DNA of 64,000 bases from Acinetobacter sp. NIPH 2100. Lineage in GTDB: Bacteria; Pseudomonadota; Gammaproteobacteria; Pseudomonadales; Moraxellaceae. Below are positions 62,909 through 64,000 of this stretch, piece by piece. Every line of letters starts with the position of its first letter. Position 1 is the first letter of the stretch. The notes under the pieces are model-generated. The model ran no database searches, was not told where the DNA came from, and was given only the letters and a program-made list of their open reading frames with translations. The DNA lies in the NCBI RefSeq assembly GCF_000369805.1, contig NZ_KB850224.1:3762460-3826459 (forward strand), given 5' to 3'. A program made the translations under genes and the position numbers.

Positions 62909-63173
62909 ACGCACCAAAATAGGCAATGACTTGACATAAAGTGAAATAAATCACATTATTTTGATTAATAGTTAAACAAATAACAATATAAATTACATTT
63001 AAGCTCGATATTGTCGGACATAAAAAACGATACTGTACTCCGTTCATCAGTATTCTAAAAAAATTACGTATGAAAGACATAAGATGTAAGAGTTTGTTGT
63101 AGTTTATCTAAACAATATTATTCAGAAAAATCACTTCAAACCTTCGGTATATATCAAGGATGGGGAAATCAAT

Positions 63174-64000
63174 ATGCCAAGTTTAACGCCTCTGCATGAA
63201 ACATATTGTAAGTGGGATCGCACGCCACCGAGTCAGGCAGATGTTTTGGAAGGTTTGGCACAACTCGTCAGTACTAGCTTAAGTGGGGTACACGAATTGG
63301 TGCAAGTGGTACAAACAGAGGTGTTAAGGACGACGCTCGGTTTAAGTGCACAAAAAGCCAAACAATTACAAAAGCACCCGCAACTGCAAAAGTTCTATCA
63401 GTTTTCTTATGTCGCACTACAGAAGTATGGCAGCCATTTTCTTGCGCCGAATTTGCGCCGCATTATTGAGAAATTTCCCGTCTTACATGACAAACCCCTC
63501 ACACCCACATTGCATTTCGTGGTGGGCGCGCTAAATGGGATCTTTGGTGATTTCTTTTTAAAGCAACACAATCCTATGGCCTTGCCAATGGTGCTTTATG
63601 ATCACTATGGCTCATTACAACAAGGTGAACTCACAGGACGTGTAGTGATTCTTGCGCATGGTTTATGTATGAATCATCTGACATGGTCAAATCATCGTTA
63701 TGGCGGGATTGGTGAGCGTCTGCTTGCTCAACGTGATAACAACACCATGTTGTATCTGAATTACAACACAGGCCGCCGAATTTCAGCCAATGGCCGTAGT
63801 TTTGCCAATACCCTAGAGGATTTGGTGCAACGTAACCCACGTATTACCAGTATCGATCTGATTGGCCACAGTATGGGCGGCTTGGTTTCGCGTAGTGCCC
63901 TGTTTTATGGCAAACAAAATCTGTATCAATGGGTACATATGGTCGAAAATCTGGTGTGTATTGGTTCGCCACATCATGGTGCAGTGCTCGAACGCTTTGG
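63174..64000 (+). CDS. Alpha/beta hydrolase (lipase-like), truncated by the window end
   Basis: The frame opens at the ATG with GGGGAAA upstream and runs to the last base without a stop; 275 residues are visible. A helical N-terminal region of about 130 residues (TPLHETYCKWDRTPPSQAD) precedes a hydrolase fold with VVILAHGLCMNHLTW and the elbow LIGHSMGGLVSRSALFYG followed by IGSPHHGAVLERF. The last pattern recalls PGAP1-like lipases. The rest of the gene and its substrate are unknown. It is divergent from yqiA. Confidence 0.85.
   Translation, partial: MPSLTPLHETYCKWDRTPPSQADVLEGLAQLVSTSLSGVHELVQVVQTEVLRTTLGLSAQKAKQLQKHPQLQKFYQFSYVALQKYGSHFLAPNLRRIIEKFPVLHDKPLTPTLHFVVGALNGIFGDFFLKQHNPMALPMVLYDHYGSLQQGELTGRVVILAHGLCMNHLTWSNHRYGGIGERLLAQRDNNTMLYLNYNTGRRISANGRSFANTLEDLVQRNPRITSIDLIGHSMGGLVSRSALFYGKQNLYQWVHMVENLVCIGSPHHGAVLERF

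Noticed and set aside
62823..63080. 85-residue minus-strand frame in the yqiA upstream region
   Set aside because: It overlaps the yqiA start in another frame, lacks a ribosome-binding site and has no recognisable protein character; the region is better read as a divergent promoter.

Overview
The window looks like a chromosomal segment of an Acinetobacter species (Moraxellaceae). The grounds are the moderately AT-rich sequence, an Omp33-36-type porin, an OmpK/Tsx-like channel, the order murG-murC-ddl-ftsQ-ftsA-ftsZ-lpxC with no ftsW or murB between, pyrE beside a Crc-like gene, and protein sequences very close to what I remember from A. baumannii (for example a 308-residue Ddl and a 905-residue AceE). 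I cannot fix the species. No tRNA, rRNA, insertion sequence, prophage or CRISPR array was seen.

Layout. 1-13 kb holds housekeeping genes: the end of an MscS channel, rsmE-waaA, a free-standing Hint (intein-like) gene, an ArsR regulator with an Old Yellow Enzyme, prfB with its programmed frameshift, a porin, recJ-pdxH, glmM and guaB. 13-21 kb holds an oxygen-binding di-iron protein, a GDT1-type exporter behind a manganese riboswitch, aceE-aceF, an M23 peptidase and dciA. 21-30 kb is the cell-division and wall block (lpxC, ftsZ, ftsA, ftsQ, ddl, murC, murG). 30-32.4 kb is thiol and peroxide defence (gshB, glutathione peroxidase, OhrR/MarR).

The accessory heart is 32.9-41.8 kb. Two head-to-head operons (33.4-39.05 kb) encode homologues of each mycobacterial step for making polyprenyl-phosphate-D-arabinofuranose: a UbiA-type phosphoribosyltransferase, a DUF212/PAP2-like putative phosphatase, DprE1, DprE2 and a GtrA-like membrane protein. 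They are followed by a large polytopic protein with a Sel1-repeat tail that I infer may be the arabinosyltransferase. The cassette lies between a truncated and a full-length copy of the same SDR gene, which suggests insertion by homologous recombination. Next come a truncated 2OG-Fe dioxygenase and a BenE-family transporter, both AT-rich.

42-54 kb returns to core genes (pyrE, crc-like exonuclease, ArsC-like protein, esterase, diguanylate cyclase, GST, dsbD, outer-membrane proteins, a ribosome hibernation factor). The crc-arsC gap (43.43-43.59 kb) holds an unannotated structured RNA candidate with eight GGA motifs, resembling CsrB/RsmZ sponges for CsrA. 54.5-60.2 kb is the urea ABC transporter urtABCDE, with a sigma-54-like promoter and tandem operator-like repeats upstream. 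The window closes with parE, a YqiA-type esterase and the start of an alpha/beta hydrolase running off the edge.
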